Of a stretch of 64,000 nucleotides of DNA, positions 14,633-23,035 are shown one piece after another. Each line of letters begins with the position of its first letter. Positions within the stretch are counted from its first letter, which is position 1. The position numbers and the translations under genes are program-made. Below the pieces are notes generated by a model, which saw only the letters and a program-made list of their open reading frames with translations, was not told where the DNA came from and did not search any database. The stretch covers positions 75,826 through 139,825 of the forward strand of contig CAZYAN010000002.1 in NCBI GenBank assembly GCA_964645585.1. Direction: 5' to 3'. The DNA is from DATGSL01 sp964645585. GTDB taxonomy: Bacteria > Verrucomicrobiota > Verrucomicrobiia > Opitutales > T3Sed10-336.

Positions 14633-17395
14633 TTACCAGTCTCTTCCCGATGTACTAGAATCGTCTTGGCGCTGGCGATGCCGCAACGGTAAAATCCGTT
14701 CGTCTTGACGCAGCATCTGGAGGAGCTGTTGTGCTTCTTCTTCGGTTAAACCTTCCGGGCGAGGTTGCGCTTGCTGATCCATCTCTGACTCCTCGCCGCC
14801 TTCTGTCCCTTTCGCCTCATCCTTAGAAGAGGCGTCTTGCTGATCCTCTTGGGATTCGGGTCCGGAAGCGGAATCCCGGCCTTCGCCCTCGTTGGATTGT
14901 TCTCCAGACGCATCGTCTTGTTGTTCGGAGTCTTGGTCTTCTTCGGACGGCTGCTGATCTTGATTTTGGTTCCCGTTGTTCTCCTGGTTCCCCTCCGGGT
15001 TCTGATCCTGTTCCTGCTGCTCTTCGTCGCTCTCTTCTTTGCGGAAGATCGCGATGACATCCTGGTTTCCATCTTGGACCGTTACCGATGTGTTGGCTGC
15101 CTGTGGATCCAGTACTCCCGGCCCTTCCCAGCGTTCAAACACGAATCCTTCATTCGGTGACGCCTGAATTGGCTGGACGCTTCCAACCGGGAAATTACCG
15201 CCGCCAGCCGTCGTGCCGCCTTCGTCCTTATCCGGCAAAACGACCAGCTTCCAGATCCGTTCGAATTGGGCGATCGCCTTCCGGTCGCCGTTCATCATGA
15301 TCTCCGTCTCCTGGGCGTTGAAATCGCTGATGTCCGGAACGTGCCGTCCGCTCCAGCCCAGCCAGGAAAAACCCGGGCGCGGTTCCGCCTTCAGCGTCGC
15401 CGGCTTATATTTTTCATAATAGCCCGATTCGCTTAGGCGGCCGGCAATGGGCGGATCACTGGTTACTTCTAAATAGAACGCTTCAACAAAAGTCGCCGTT
15501 ACCGTTCCGTCTCCGCTGAGCAGCACAGTCGTCGAGGGATTGGAAGGGTCAGCGATCTCAAGGTCCTCGCTGATCCATTCCTTGAATACAAAATGATCAG
15601 CGGCCTTTGCCTCAATTGGAACTTGAGAATTACGATCAAAGCGGCCTGACTCTTTCGCCGTTCCGCGATCCGGATCGTCGACGACAACCTCCAGTCGCCG
15701 CGTCTCAACAAATATCGCTTGCAGGTCAGCATTCTCACGCACCACAAGCTCCGTATTCGCCTTGTCGGGATCCGCAACCTCGGCACCCTCCCAACGGACG
15801 AAACGCCAGCCGTCGGCCGGTTCCGCACGCAACGGCAGGATCGTTCCGGGTAAGAAAATTCCGCCCTCGGACGTGCTCCCGCCAGTGCTCGGATTCGGAG
15901 CGACGGTGATCCGGGCGCCCAGGGCGGAAAACTGGTCTTTCACCCATTGCTGATTCTGAACGGCATCGCCGGCATCCGGGTTGATCGCGAGACTGTTTCC
16001 ATAATTTTTCAGCGCTTCCTCCCAGAGACCGGTCGTAGCGGCGGGATCCGATTCGAGCTGTTCCATCCCCAGCTGGTATTGGGCGTTTCCGAGGTTGAAG
16101 AAAATGCGCTCCTGCAAAGCGACATCCGCAAGCGGCAGCGCGCTCTCATACGCTTTGATCGCCGCGGAAAATCTGCCCGCACGGTATTCGCCATTGCCAA
16201 TATTGTAGTGGAGCCGCGCGTCGTCCGGATCCTTCTCCGCCGCTTCGCGCCAAAGCGCAACCGCTTGTTCGTATTCGCCGTTCTGGTACGCGCGTTCGGC
16301 CGCGCGCGGAGAGGCTTCAGAGGGATTCGTGACGGCAAGCAGCCCGCCAAAAAGCAAAAGAGTGGTCGCCGCGGTTCGGGCCGGGCCGACGGTTCGCTCA
16401 CGGCGCCGCGTGTGGATTACCCATTCCGCGATCAGACAAAGCAAGCCGAGGGCGAGCGGCCACTGGTAACGCTCGATCGGGATGCTTCGAGTCAGCGTTC
16501 CAAGGGTCGCTTGGTCAACCGTCGAACGGATCATCGCATAGACGTCGTTCAATGCGTTGCGGTTGCCCAAATTGCGGTAGATGCCGCCCGTCTCGCGCGC
16601 GATCTGACGCAAGCCGTCTTCGTCGAGGCGCGAGAGGACCGGGTTGCCAGCCGAATCGCGAACGTAATCCAGCTCGCCGCCGGGACCGCGCAGAGGGATC
16701 GGTTGGCCCTCGGAACTTCCGACACCGACCGTGTAAATTGTGATGCCCGCTTCCGCCGCTTCTCGCGCCCGGACGATCCCCTTGGCTTCCAGGTCTTCAC
16801 CGTCACTGATGACGATCAGCATGCGATGATGGTCGCCTGCCTCAAAATAGGCGATCGCTTCCTCGATCGCGCCGGCAATATCCGTCCCCCCGGCCGGAAT
16901 GGTGTCGGTGTCCAGCGCCTCGAGGCTCTGGCGAAAGGCGTGGTAGTCCAGCGTGAGCGGCGTTTGCAGAAACGCCTTTCCGGCAAAAGCAATCAGCCCG
17001 ACGCGGTCTCCGTTCAGGCGGCTGACAAGGTCGAGGACCGCGAGTTTCGCGCGGCTGAGGCGATTCGGTTCATGATCTTCGGCAAGCATGCTCCGCGAGG
17101 TGTCGAGCGCGATCAGTATGTCGATACCTTGCAGTTCAATTTCTTCCGTCACACTGCCCAATTGCGGACGGGCGAGCGCCAGGAGAAAGAGCAGCAGGGC
17201 GGTAGCGGACAAAATCACTTTCGCCCGATGCCGTGCTGGACTGAAACTCGCGGTCAGCCGATCGGCCATCGGTTCATCCGCGAATTCGGTCACCAAGCGC
17301 CGGCGGCGGCGCTCGCAGCGCCAGATCCAAAGGCCGATCGCAACGAGACCGGCAGCGAAACCCCCTAGGGCAAACGGCTGTCCGAATTCGATCAT
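14633..17395 (-). CDS. BatB-BatC fusion: VWA and TPR domains with four InlB-type repeats
   Basis: 920 residues. N-terminal membrane helices (about 8-24, 58-76) are followed by a VWA domain with the MIDAS start ALDTSRSMLAED (D98). Two helices lie near 305-357, then TPR units (ERAYQNGEYEQAVALWREAA, LHYNIGNGEYRAGRFSAAI, FFNLGNAQYQLG). Next come four repeats of about 70 residues, each with a WEG, WIS or WSG core (GWRFVRWEG, HFVFKEWIS, GFSWLGWSG, GFVFERWEG) and ending in AIF, ATF or AQF, like divergent InlB B-repeats. An Asp/Glu/Gln/Ser-rich tract of about 110 residues precedes a BatC-like end GLTEEEAQQLLQML. BatB and BatC are usually separate genes, and the InlB-like insert is not part of either. 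Overlaps batA by 4 bases. The repeats should face the periplasm; this is inference. Confidence 0.85.
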   Translation of the reverse strand: MIEFGQPFALGGFAAGLVAIGLWIWRCERRRRRLVTEFADEPMADRLTASFSPARHRAKVILSATALLLFLLALARPQLGSVTEEIELQGIDILIALDTSRSMLAEDHEPNRLSRAKLAVLDLVSRLNGDRVGLIAFAGKAFLQTPLTLDYHAFRQSLEALDTDTIPAGGTDIAGAIEEAIAYFEAGDHHRMLIVISDGEDLEAKGIVRAREAAEAGITIYTVGVGSSEGQPIPLRGPGGELDYVRDSAGNPVLSRLDEDGLRQIARETGGIYRNLGNRNALNDVYAMIRSTVDQATLGTLTRSIPIERYQWPLALGLLCLIAEWVIHTRRRERTVGPARTAATTLLLFGGLLAVTNPSEASPRAAERAYQNGEYEQAVALWREAAEKDPDDARLHYNIGNGEYRAGRFSAAIKAYESALPLADVALQERIFFNLGNAQYQLGMEQLESDPAATTGLWEEALKNYGNSLAINPDAGDAVQNQQWVKDQFSALGARITVAPNPSTGGSTSEGGIFLPGTILPLRAEPADGWRFVRWEGAEVADPDKANTELVVRENADLQAIFVETRRLEVVVDDPDRGTAKESGRFDRNSQVPIEAKAADHFVFKEWISEDLEIADPSNPSTTVLLSGDGTVTATFVEAFYLEVTSDPPIAGRLSESGYYEKYKPATLKAEPRPGFSWLGWSGRHVPDISDFNAQETEIMMNGDRKAIAQFERIWKLVVLPDKDEGGTTAGGGNFPVGSVQPIQASPNEGFVFERWEGPGVLDPQAANTSVTVQDGNQDVIAIFRKEESDEEQQEQDQNPEGNQENNGNQNQDQQPSEEDQDSEQQDDASGEQSNEGEGRDSASGPESQEDQQDASSKDEAKGTEGGEESEMDQQAQPRPEGLTEEEAQQLLQMLRQDERILPLRHRQRQDDSSTSGRDW

Positions 17396-18447
17396 GATGG
17401 AAGGCGGCGAAAACGGGTGAAACGCAAAATCCAGTCGATGAGGTGAAATCCGACACAGAGGCCGAGGGGAATCGTGAACCAGTCGCGGTAGAGAATCGAA
17501 GCCTCGATCTCCAATTCCGTCTTCTCAAGCTGGTCGATTTCCGCGTAAACCTTCTCGAGTTCGTCCGTATTGCGCGCGTGAAAAAAGCGGCCGCCGGTGC
17601 GGTCGGCAATCTCCTGGAGCACCTCGAGGTCGAGATCGGACGGCGCATGGGTAAAAATCATCCGGCCGCTCCGATCGAGAAGCGGGCGTCCGGTCCTGCG
17701 GTCAAGGTGCGGAAATGGCGCCGGCTGCTCCTGACCGACACCTACTGTGTAGACCCGAATGCCGAGTGCCGCGGCGGCTTCGGCCGCTTGCATTGGCGCG
17801 ATCTTCCCGCGGTTATTGGCACCATCGGTCAATAAGACGACGATTCGAGCGCCGTTAGACGAGTTTTTCGCGGTTACCTCCGGATCGGATTCGAGCCGAT
17901 TGGTCGCTGAACCGATCGCGCTGCCGATTGCGGTGCCGTCCTCAATCATGCCGATTTCAAGATCGTGCAGGCGTCGCAGCAGCCACGAATGATTGACGGT
18001 GAGGGGACTGACAAGATAGGGGAACCCGGCGAACGCCACCAGTCCGATGCGATCGTTGGGCCGCGCTTGTATGAAGTTTTCCATGACGCCTGTGACGGCG
18101 GTCAGGCGATCCGTTCGACGGCCGTCGACTTCAAAATCGTGCGCCCACATCGAGGTCGACAGGTCGACCGTCAACATGATGTCGATCCCCTCGACGTGTT
18201 GCGCCTGGCGTTCGCTGCCAAACTGCGGCCGCGCGAGCGCGAGGACGCCCGCGATCAAGGCGGCGACCCGCAACCAGTCGCGGAATCTTCCGGGTCGGGC
18301 TCGCGCGGCGCGGGCGACATCGGCCGCGATGGCGGTCGCCGGGAATAGAATGGCGCCGCGTCTGCCCGGTTTGCCCGCCAGCCAGCCGGCCGCGATTGCG
18401 AGCGGCAGGAGCCAGAGGAATTCCGGTTGAGCAAATCGAAACAGCAT
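17392..18447 (-). CDS. batA: BatA VWA-domain membrane protein
   Basis: 351 residues. Two N-terminal helices (FLWLLPLAIAAGWLAG, WLRVAALIAGVLALARPQFG) precede a VWA domain with a full MIDAS pattern: DLSTSM near residue 94, the Thr in EDGTAIGSAIGSA, and the Asp in VLLTDGANNRGK. The C-terminal helix FTIPLGLCVGFHLIDWIL anchors it. It should bind divalent metal and assemble with the BatB-like protein at the inner membrane. The ATG overlaps the DUF4381 stop (TGATG) and its own stop overlaps the next start (ATGA), so the operon is tightly coupled. The MoxR ATPase and DUF58 genes that normally head such operons are not in this window. Confidence 0.9.
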   Translation of the reverse strand: MLFRFAQPEFLWLLPLAIAAGWLAGKPGRRGAILFPATAIAADVARAARARPGRFRDWLRVAALIAGVLALARPQFGSERQAQHVEGIDIMLTVDLSTSMWAHDFEVDGRRTDRLTAVTGVMENFIQARPNDRIGLVAFAGFPYLVSPLTVNHSWLLRRLHDLEIGMIEDGTAIGSAIGSATNRLESDPEVTAKNSSNGARIVVLLTDGANNRGKIAPMQAAEAAAALGIRVYTVGVGQEQPAPFPHLDRRTGRPLLDRSGRMIFTHAPSDLDLEVLQEIADRTGGRFFHARNTDELEKVYAEIDQLEKTELEIEASILYRDWFTIPLGLCVGFHLIDWILRFTRFRRLPS

Positions 18448-19073
18448 CAGCGGTCAGACGGCGCGGTGGCTGTGGCGGGGAGCGTTTCTCGAGAAACTTC
18501 GGCCGCGTTCGGGTTGGGCGGTGTTTGCGAGGAACGATTCGGCTCGGTTCGTTCGACGACTTGCAGCGCGCTGTCGAGCAAACCCGCGCGCTGCGAACTG
18601 GAAAGGGACTGGCGGGCGAACTTCACCAAATCGGCTAAACGCATGAACTCTTCCAGTTCCGCGCGCAGTTCAGCCGATGGCCAGGTCTGGTCTCGCAAAC
18701 CGGATAAAAATTCCTCAGATGTTTGCTCTTGCGCGGGAATGCGGAGCGCCTCTTCCAAATACACCCGCAGAATCCGGGAAACCTCGACGGTGAACGGTTC
18801 CGCTTCGAGTTGGTGACCGTCCCGCCGAAGCGCCTCAAGAAGGCGCCGCGCTTTCTGGTGCGGTTCTTCGGCAGGGGCGGCGGGGAGGGCGGTTTCCCTT
18901 TTTCTCCGGCAGCGTCGCCAGAGCGCAGTCCCGCCAGCGGCAGCAAGGAGAACAGTGGCGGCGATCAGCCAGGGAGCGTAATTGGGATACTCGACGATCT
19001 CCCGGATATCCGAGAACCCGTCGGATCCGGTTTGCGCAAAGAAGAAGAGCCTTATGCAATCACCTGGCAGCAT
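18447..19073 (-). CDS. DUF4381 family membrane protein
   Basis: 208 residues from ATG at 19073; a GTG one codon earlier is also open. A single transmembrane helix lies near 33-52 (PWLIAATVLLAAAGGTALW), followed by a basic stretch and a helical cytosolic region (ARRLLEALRRDG, ILRVYLEEALRIPAQEQTSEEFLSGL). This order matches DUF4381 proteins found first in Bat/MoxR operons. It is the first gene of the five-gene Bat operon here, and its stop overlaps the batA start by one base. No enzymatic motif is seen; a scaffold role is inferred. Confidence 0.78.
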   Translation of the reverse strand: MLPGDCIRLFFFAQTGSDGFSDIREIVEYPNYAPWLIAATVLLAAAGGTALWRRCRRKRETALPAAPAEEPHQKARRLLEALRRDGHQLEAEPFTVEVSRILRVYLEEALRIPAQEQTSEEFLSGLRDQTWPSAELRAELEEFMRLADLVKFARQSLSSSQRAGLLDSALQVVERTEPNRSSQTPPNPNAAEVSRETLPATATAPSDR

Positions 19074-19293
19074 CACGGGTGATTTCCGAGGAGCAAACGG
19101 GACGGAAAATGCCGGAACACGGCGGGAGCACTCGTCCGGAACCTGCCGCTTGCTGTTTCAATTGTTTCTCGCATGGAAAGTCGGTGAAATCTCGCTGGTT
19201 CAAAGCCGTTATTCTTCGTCTTCAATGACTAGAGAAAACTGAAAAGTTTCCATTTTTTTTTGCGGAAGGTGATTCCAAGGAAGAATCCGAAGG

Positions 19294-20592
19294 TCATTGC
19301 TCCAGCGGGCCGCGCAAAGCGGCGATCACCTTGTCGACCGCGCCGCGATTGGCGGCATGCCATTCCAGGGCGGCTTGGCTCATTTCGCCGCGGCGGGCGG
19401 AATTTCGCATGAGCGGCAGCGTATGTTCGATGAAATCGACCTCGTCTCCAACGACGAGCGCGCCGCCGCAATCCACGAGTTGACGCGCGACTTGCCGGAA
19501 GTTTGTCATGTATGGCCCAAATACCAGCGGCTTGCCGAGCGCGGCTGCTTCGATCGGCGTCTGGCCGCCGTCGTTGGGCGGCAGGCTTTTCCCGACGAAC
19601 ACCAAGTCGGCAAGCTGGGTAAACCGGATCAGTTCGCCGGTGGTGTCGCCGACAGCAACATCGACCGGTCCCGGCGCCTGGCCAGCCGTTCTGAAATGGG
19701 TGGAAAACGGAAACTCGTCGAGGAGGGCGGCAATTTCATTCCGGCGCTCGGCGTGCCGCGGAACGAGCAGAAGCCGCCAGTCCGCGCCTTCACTCCGCGC
19801 GCGCTGAAGGAGACGCAAGAGAGATCGTTCCTCGCCGGGCCAAGTTGATGAGCCGAGCAGAATGAGTGACCGCCGCCCATTCGCCTGTACGAGGCCGAGG
19901 CGACGCCCCAATTCCTGAAGTTCGGCCTCCTCGAGCACGGGATCGATGTTCACGTCGAGTTTGATATTGCCGGTTGCCGTAACGCGCGTTTCATCGGCGC
20001 CGAGTCCAACGAAGCGGTTGCGATCCTCTTCCGACGCCGCGAGTATTCGCGTAAAATGATCGAGCAGCTCCGCCGCAAAGAAGGGAATCCGGCTGTAGCG
20101 CGCGTACGTGCGATCGGAAATTCGGCCGTTGACCAAATAGACCGGCACGGAGCGCCGCCGCGCTTGCCGGAGATGCTCCGGCCAGAGTTCCGATTCGAAA
20201 ACAACACAGACATCCGGTTCGGCCCGTTTCCAGCCAATTCGGCTGAACAGCCAGAAATCGAGGGGAAAGTAGGCGATTCCAACCGTCAGATCGCCAAGAC
20301 GATCGCGGGCGAGGGCGTACCCGGTGCTTGTGGTGGTCGTCAGAAAGATTTCGCAGCCGATTTCCTCGCGCAGACGGCGGATGATCGGTGTCACCGCAAA
20401 GACCTCGCCGACGCTGACCGCCTGTATCCAGATCCTCTTGACCCCGTCCTTCTTCGCCGGCAATCGCGGAAACAGACCGAACCGGCCGTGGAAGTCCTTT
20501 TTGTAGCCGCCGCGGCGGCGCATACGCAGGAGATAGCGCGGGCCGACAAAAAGAAGAACGGGAAGAAATAACAGGCGATAAACCCAAATCAT
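19294..20592 (-). CDS. waaA: 3-deoxy-D-manno-octulosonic acid (KDO) transferase
   Basis: 432 residues. A membrane anchor lies at the N-terminus (VYRLLFLPVLLFVGPRYLLRM). It is followed by the GT30 N-domain (IWIQAVSVGEVFAVTPIIRRL, FLTTTTSTGYALA, SELWPEHLRQARRRSVPVYL) and the GT-B C-domain (LLGSSTWPGEERSLL, VFVGKSLPPNDGGQTPIEAA, KPLVFGPYMTNFRQVA). The enzyme adds KDO from CMP-KDO to lipid IVA on the inner face of the inner membrane, so the organism makes LPS. Length and motif order are normal. It stands alone, about 100 bases after the DUF192 lipoprotein gene on the same strand. Confidence 0.95.
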   Translation of the reverse strand: MIWVYRLLFLPVLLFVGPRYLLRMRRRGGYKKDFHGRFGLFPRLPAKKDGVKRIWIQAVSVGEVFAVTPIIRRLREEIGCEIFLTTTTSTGYALARDRLGDLTVGIAYFPLDFWLFSRIGWKRAEPDVCVVFESELWPEHLRQARRRSVPVYLVNGRISDRTYARYSRIPFFAAELLDHFTRILAASEEDRNRFVGLGADETRVTATGNIKLDVNIDPVLEEAELQELGRRLGLVQANGRRSLILLGSSTWPGEERSLLRLLQRARSEGADWRLLLVPRHAERRNEIAALLDEFPFSTHFRTAGQAPGPVDVAVGDTTGELIRFTQLADLVFVGKSLPPNDGGQTPIEAAALGKPLVFGPYMTNFRQVARQLVDCGGALVVGDEVDFIEHTLPLMRNSARRGEMSQAALEWHAANRGAVDKVIAALRGPLEQ

Positions 20593-20694
20593 GCCGACGC
20601 TACTCTCTTACACCAAGCCGGGAATTGACAGTGAAAATTGCGCGAAACCGGCCTCGCCGAATGAGGCCTGGCAGACGAAGCCCCGTTGCGGAAG

Positions 20695-21210
20695 CTATTC
20701 CGTCAGGCCAAAGGCACCGGGGTCAAACCCGCGTGCTTCGACGGCCGAACGGAGAAGGCCGAGATCGATCTGAGCGCCGGGACGAACTTCATTTGTTGAA
20801 AACCATCCCTGGTTCATTTCGAGGGCAAACTGGATGTCGCTTCGTCGCGAGGGGACCGGAGTTTCATCGTATGGATAAAGCTGATACACCTCCCGAAGTG
20901 TTCCGGAACCGTCGAAGAAACCGATGTCCAGCGGAAGCGGCGTGTTGTGCATCCAAAAGCTCATCCGCCGCGGGCGCGGGTAGATGAAGATCATTCCGTC
21001 GTCTGCCGCGAGCTCTTTTCGATGCATCAGGCCGCGGATCATTTCTTTTTCTTCAATCGCCAGCTGAACGCGAAACTCCTTTCCGCCGATCTTGAGCGGG
21101 AACCAATGATCAGCGGGAAGCGAGGGCGTGTTCGCCGTTCCAAATTCCTCGCCGGTGCAGCCGGAAAACAGGACGGTCAGGCAGATGAATGAAAGTAGGA
21201 TGCGAGCCAT
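20695..21210 (-). CDS. DUF192 lipoprotein
   Basis: 171 residues. A type II signal with lipobox LFSGC gives a lipid-anchored product. The rest fits DUF192: FRVQLAIEEKEMIRGLMHRKELAADDGMIFIY and MSFWMHNTPLPLDIGFFDGSG, ending near DIQFALEMNQGWFSTNEVRPGAQI. The family has no settled function; members are small exported or lipid-anchored domains. The gene sits between malQ and waaA on the same strand with gaps of about 100 bases on both sides, so co-transcription is uncertain. Confidence 0.88.
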   Translation of the reverse strand: MARILLSFICLTVLFSGCTGEEFGTANTPSLPADHWFPLKIGGKEFRVQLAIEEKEMIRGLMHRKELAADDGMIFIYPRPRRMSFWMHNTPLPLDIGFFDGSGTLREVYQLYPYDETPVPSRRSDIQFALEMNQGWFSTNEVRPGAQIDLGLLRSAVEARGFDPGAFGLTE

Positions 21211-21323
21211 ATGGTGAAGCCTGTAGAGAGAAACGTTTTCCCAATACGGTGCGGCGAATCAACCAAGAGACAATCGTCAAATATCGGACCTGCGGGTGAC
21301 ACAAGGTGCTGTTTCGTCGGCCG

Positions 21324-22907
21324 TTACCCGGAATGCTCCGAATTCCCGCCCGGCAGGCGGCCGTAGAGATCGGCGAGTTCCAGGAGATAATCCGTGCTTT
21401 GCCCGCGAAGTTCCTCGAGCTGCCTCGGGGTGTAACGCCACTGCCAGTTGTTTTCCTGCGTTCCCGGTGTATTGAAGCGCGCTGAGCTTCCCAGGCTCAT
21501 CAGATCCTGCAAAGTCACGATTGCCAGTCGTGCGACAGAACGGTAAGCGGTTCGGACAAAGTCCCAGGAAATTTCGGCACCGCTGACGCGCAGGTAGCGC
21601 CGCGCATGGTCGCGAGTCGCTTCATCGGCAGATTCGTACCAGCCGAGCGTTGTATCATTGTCGTGGGTACCTGCGTAAATGACCGTGTTGCGCTTCAAAT
21701 TGTGGGGCAGGTAAATGTTGTCCGACGGCCCGCCAAAGGCGAATTGAAGGACTGCCATGCCGGGCAGACCGGTCGCATCCAGGAGTTCGAAAACCTCCGG
21801 TGTCAGCGTTCCAAGATCCTCCGCGATGATTTTGGCGTCGGGGAATTCTTTGCGGATCGCGGAAAAGAAATCGAGCCCCGGCCCCTTGACCCAAACGCCT
21901 TCCTTGGCCGTCGGTGCGCCGAACGGGATCGACCAATACGCTTCAAAGCCGCGAAAGTGATCGATCCGGACAACATCGTACAGCTCAAAATTGACCCGCA
22001 GACGCTTTTTCCACCAGGCGTAATCGGTATTCTTTAAAAACTCCCAGTTAAAGAGCGGGTTTCCCCAATACTGCCCATCTTCGGAAAAATAATCCGGGGG
22101 AACGCCGGCAACCGCCACAGGATGGGCGCCTGACTTGTCGAGCTGGAAGACCTCCGGTTCCGACCAGACGTCGGCGCTGTCCGCGGAGACAAAAATGGGA
22201 ATATCGCCGATGATGGAAATCCCGAGGCTGGCCGCGTGGGCACGCAGTTTTTTCCATTGGCCGAAGAAGAGATACTGATAGAAGCGACGGGCCTCCGCCT
22301 CGCGTTCCCAATCCTGGTCGATGGAGCTCAGTTTTTCCTTCTGAAAACGCTTCCAGCTCCGGTATTCCTCCGGCCACTCATACCAGGGAGCGCCGTCGAA
22401 TTTTTGCTTCAGGGCTTGGTACCAGGAAAACGGCTCGAGCCAAGCGGCGTGTTTCTCCTTAAATTCCGTGAAACTGCCGTAGAGCCCGTTGACCGAGTTC
22501 CGTGCGGTAAATCCGTCGAAAGCCTGACGAAGAATGGGCCACTTTAATTTGTAAAGGGCGCCATAATCGACGCGATCATCCGGCAGGAACAGGAGCGGGC
22601 CGAGATTCTCCGGCTGCAGGATCCGCGCGTCGCACAAGGCCATCAGGTCAATGAAGTACGGGTTGCCGGCAAATGCGGAGAAACATTGGTAGGGCGAGTT
22701 TCCGTAGCCGGTCGGTCCAAGCGGACAGACTTGCCAATACTGAAAACCTGCTTCCTTGAGGAAATCGAGAAAATGCCTCGCATCGGCGCCGAAAGTTCCG
22801 ATCCCGAATTCACCGGGAAAACAGGTCGGGTGCAAAAGCACGCCAGCTGCACGATGGTCAAGCCACGGAAGGGCGCTGGCGGAGGAATCCAATGGGTTGG
22901 CGGCCAT
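21324..22907 (-). CDS. malQ: 4-alpha-glucanotransferase (amylomaltase)
   Basis: 527 residues, normal for GH77. The N-terminal AAGVLLHPTCFPGEFGIGTFG opens the fold. Catalytic regions are VVRIDHFRGFEAYWSIPFG (nucleophile Asp), AKIIAEDLGTLTPEVFELL (acid/base Glu) and YAGTHDNDTTLGWY (transition-state Asp). QYWGNPLFNWEFLKNTDYAWW is also diagnostic. It transfers glucan segments between alpha-1,4-glucans in the cytosol, in glycogen or maltodextrin metabolism. No other glycogen genes flank it in this window. The start is the first ATG, MAANPLDSSA, and matches the usual family length. Confidence 0.96.
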   Translation of the reverse strand: MAANPLDSSASALPWLDHRAAGVLLHPTCFPGEFGIGTFGADARHFLDFLKEAGFQYWQVCPLGPTGYGNSPYQCFSAFAGNPYFIDLMALCDARILQPENLGPLLFLPDDRVDYGALYKLKWPILRQAFDGFTARNSVNGLYGSFTEFKEKHAAWLEPFSWYQALKQKFDGAPWYEWPEEYRSWKRFQKEKLSSIDQDWEREAEARRFYQYLFFGQWKKLRAHAASLGISIIGDIPIFVSADSADVWSEPEVFQLDKSGAHPVAVAGVPPDYFSEDGQYWGNPLFNWEFLKNTDYAWWKKRLRVNFELYDVVRIDHFRGFEAYWSIPFGAPTAKEGVWVKGPGLDFFSAIRKEFPDAKIIAEDLGTLTPEVFELLDATGLPGMAVLQFAFGGPSDNIYLPHNLKRNTVIYAGTHDNDTTLGWYESADEATRDHARRYLRVSGAEISWDFVRTAYRSVARLAIVTLQDLMSLGSSARFNTPGTQENNWQWRYTPRQLEELRGQSTDYLLELADLYGRLPGGNSEHSG

Positions 22908-23035
22908 GAGACGGTGTCAGGGAATACGAAAAGAAATAGCTGGGAAAAGAAGTCGAACGAAGAGTTCCAAACAGAACCTCCACCAATTAGACATAATATT
23001 TCTTGTGCGAAAGATTGCGGGTTGGGTCTCCTTGG

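Noticed and set aside
15947..17368. 473-residue plus-strand open frame
   Set aside because: Antisense to the VWA part of the BatB-BatC fusion, which has clear motifs; no motif is seen in the shadow frame.
19246..19262. Long T-run after a short hairpin near 19235
   Set aside because: It would terminate plus-strand transcription, but no plus-strand gene ends nearby; a terminator role is not supported.
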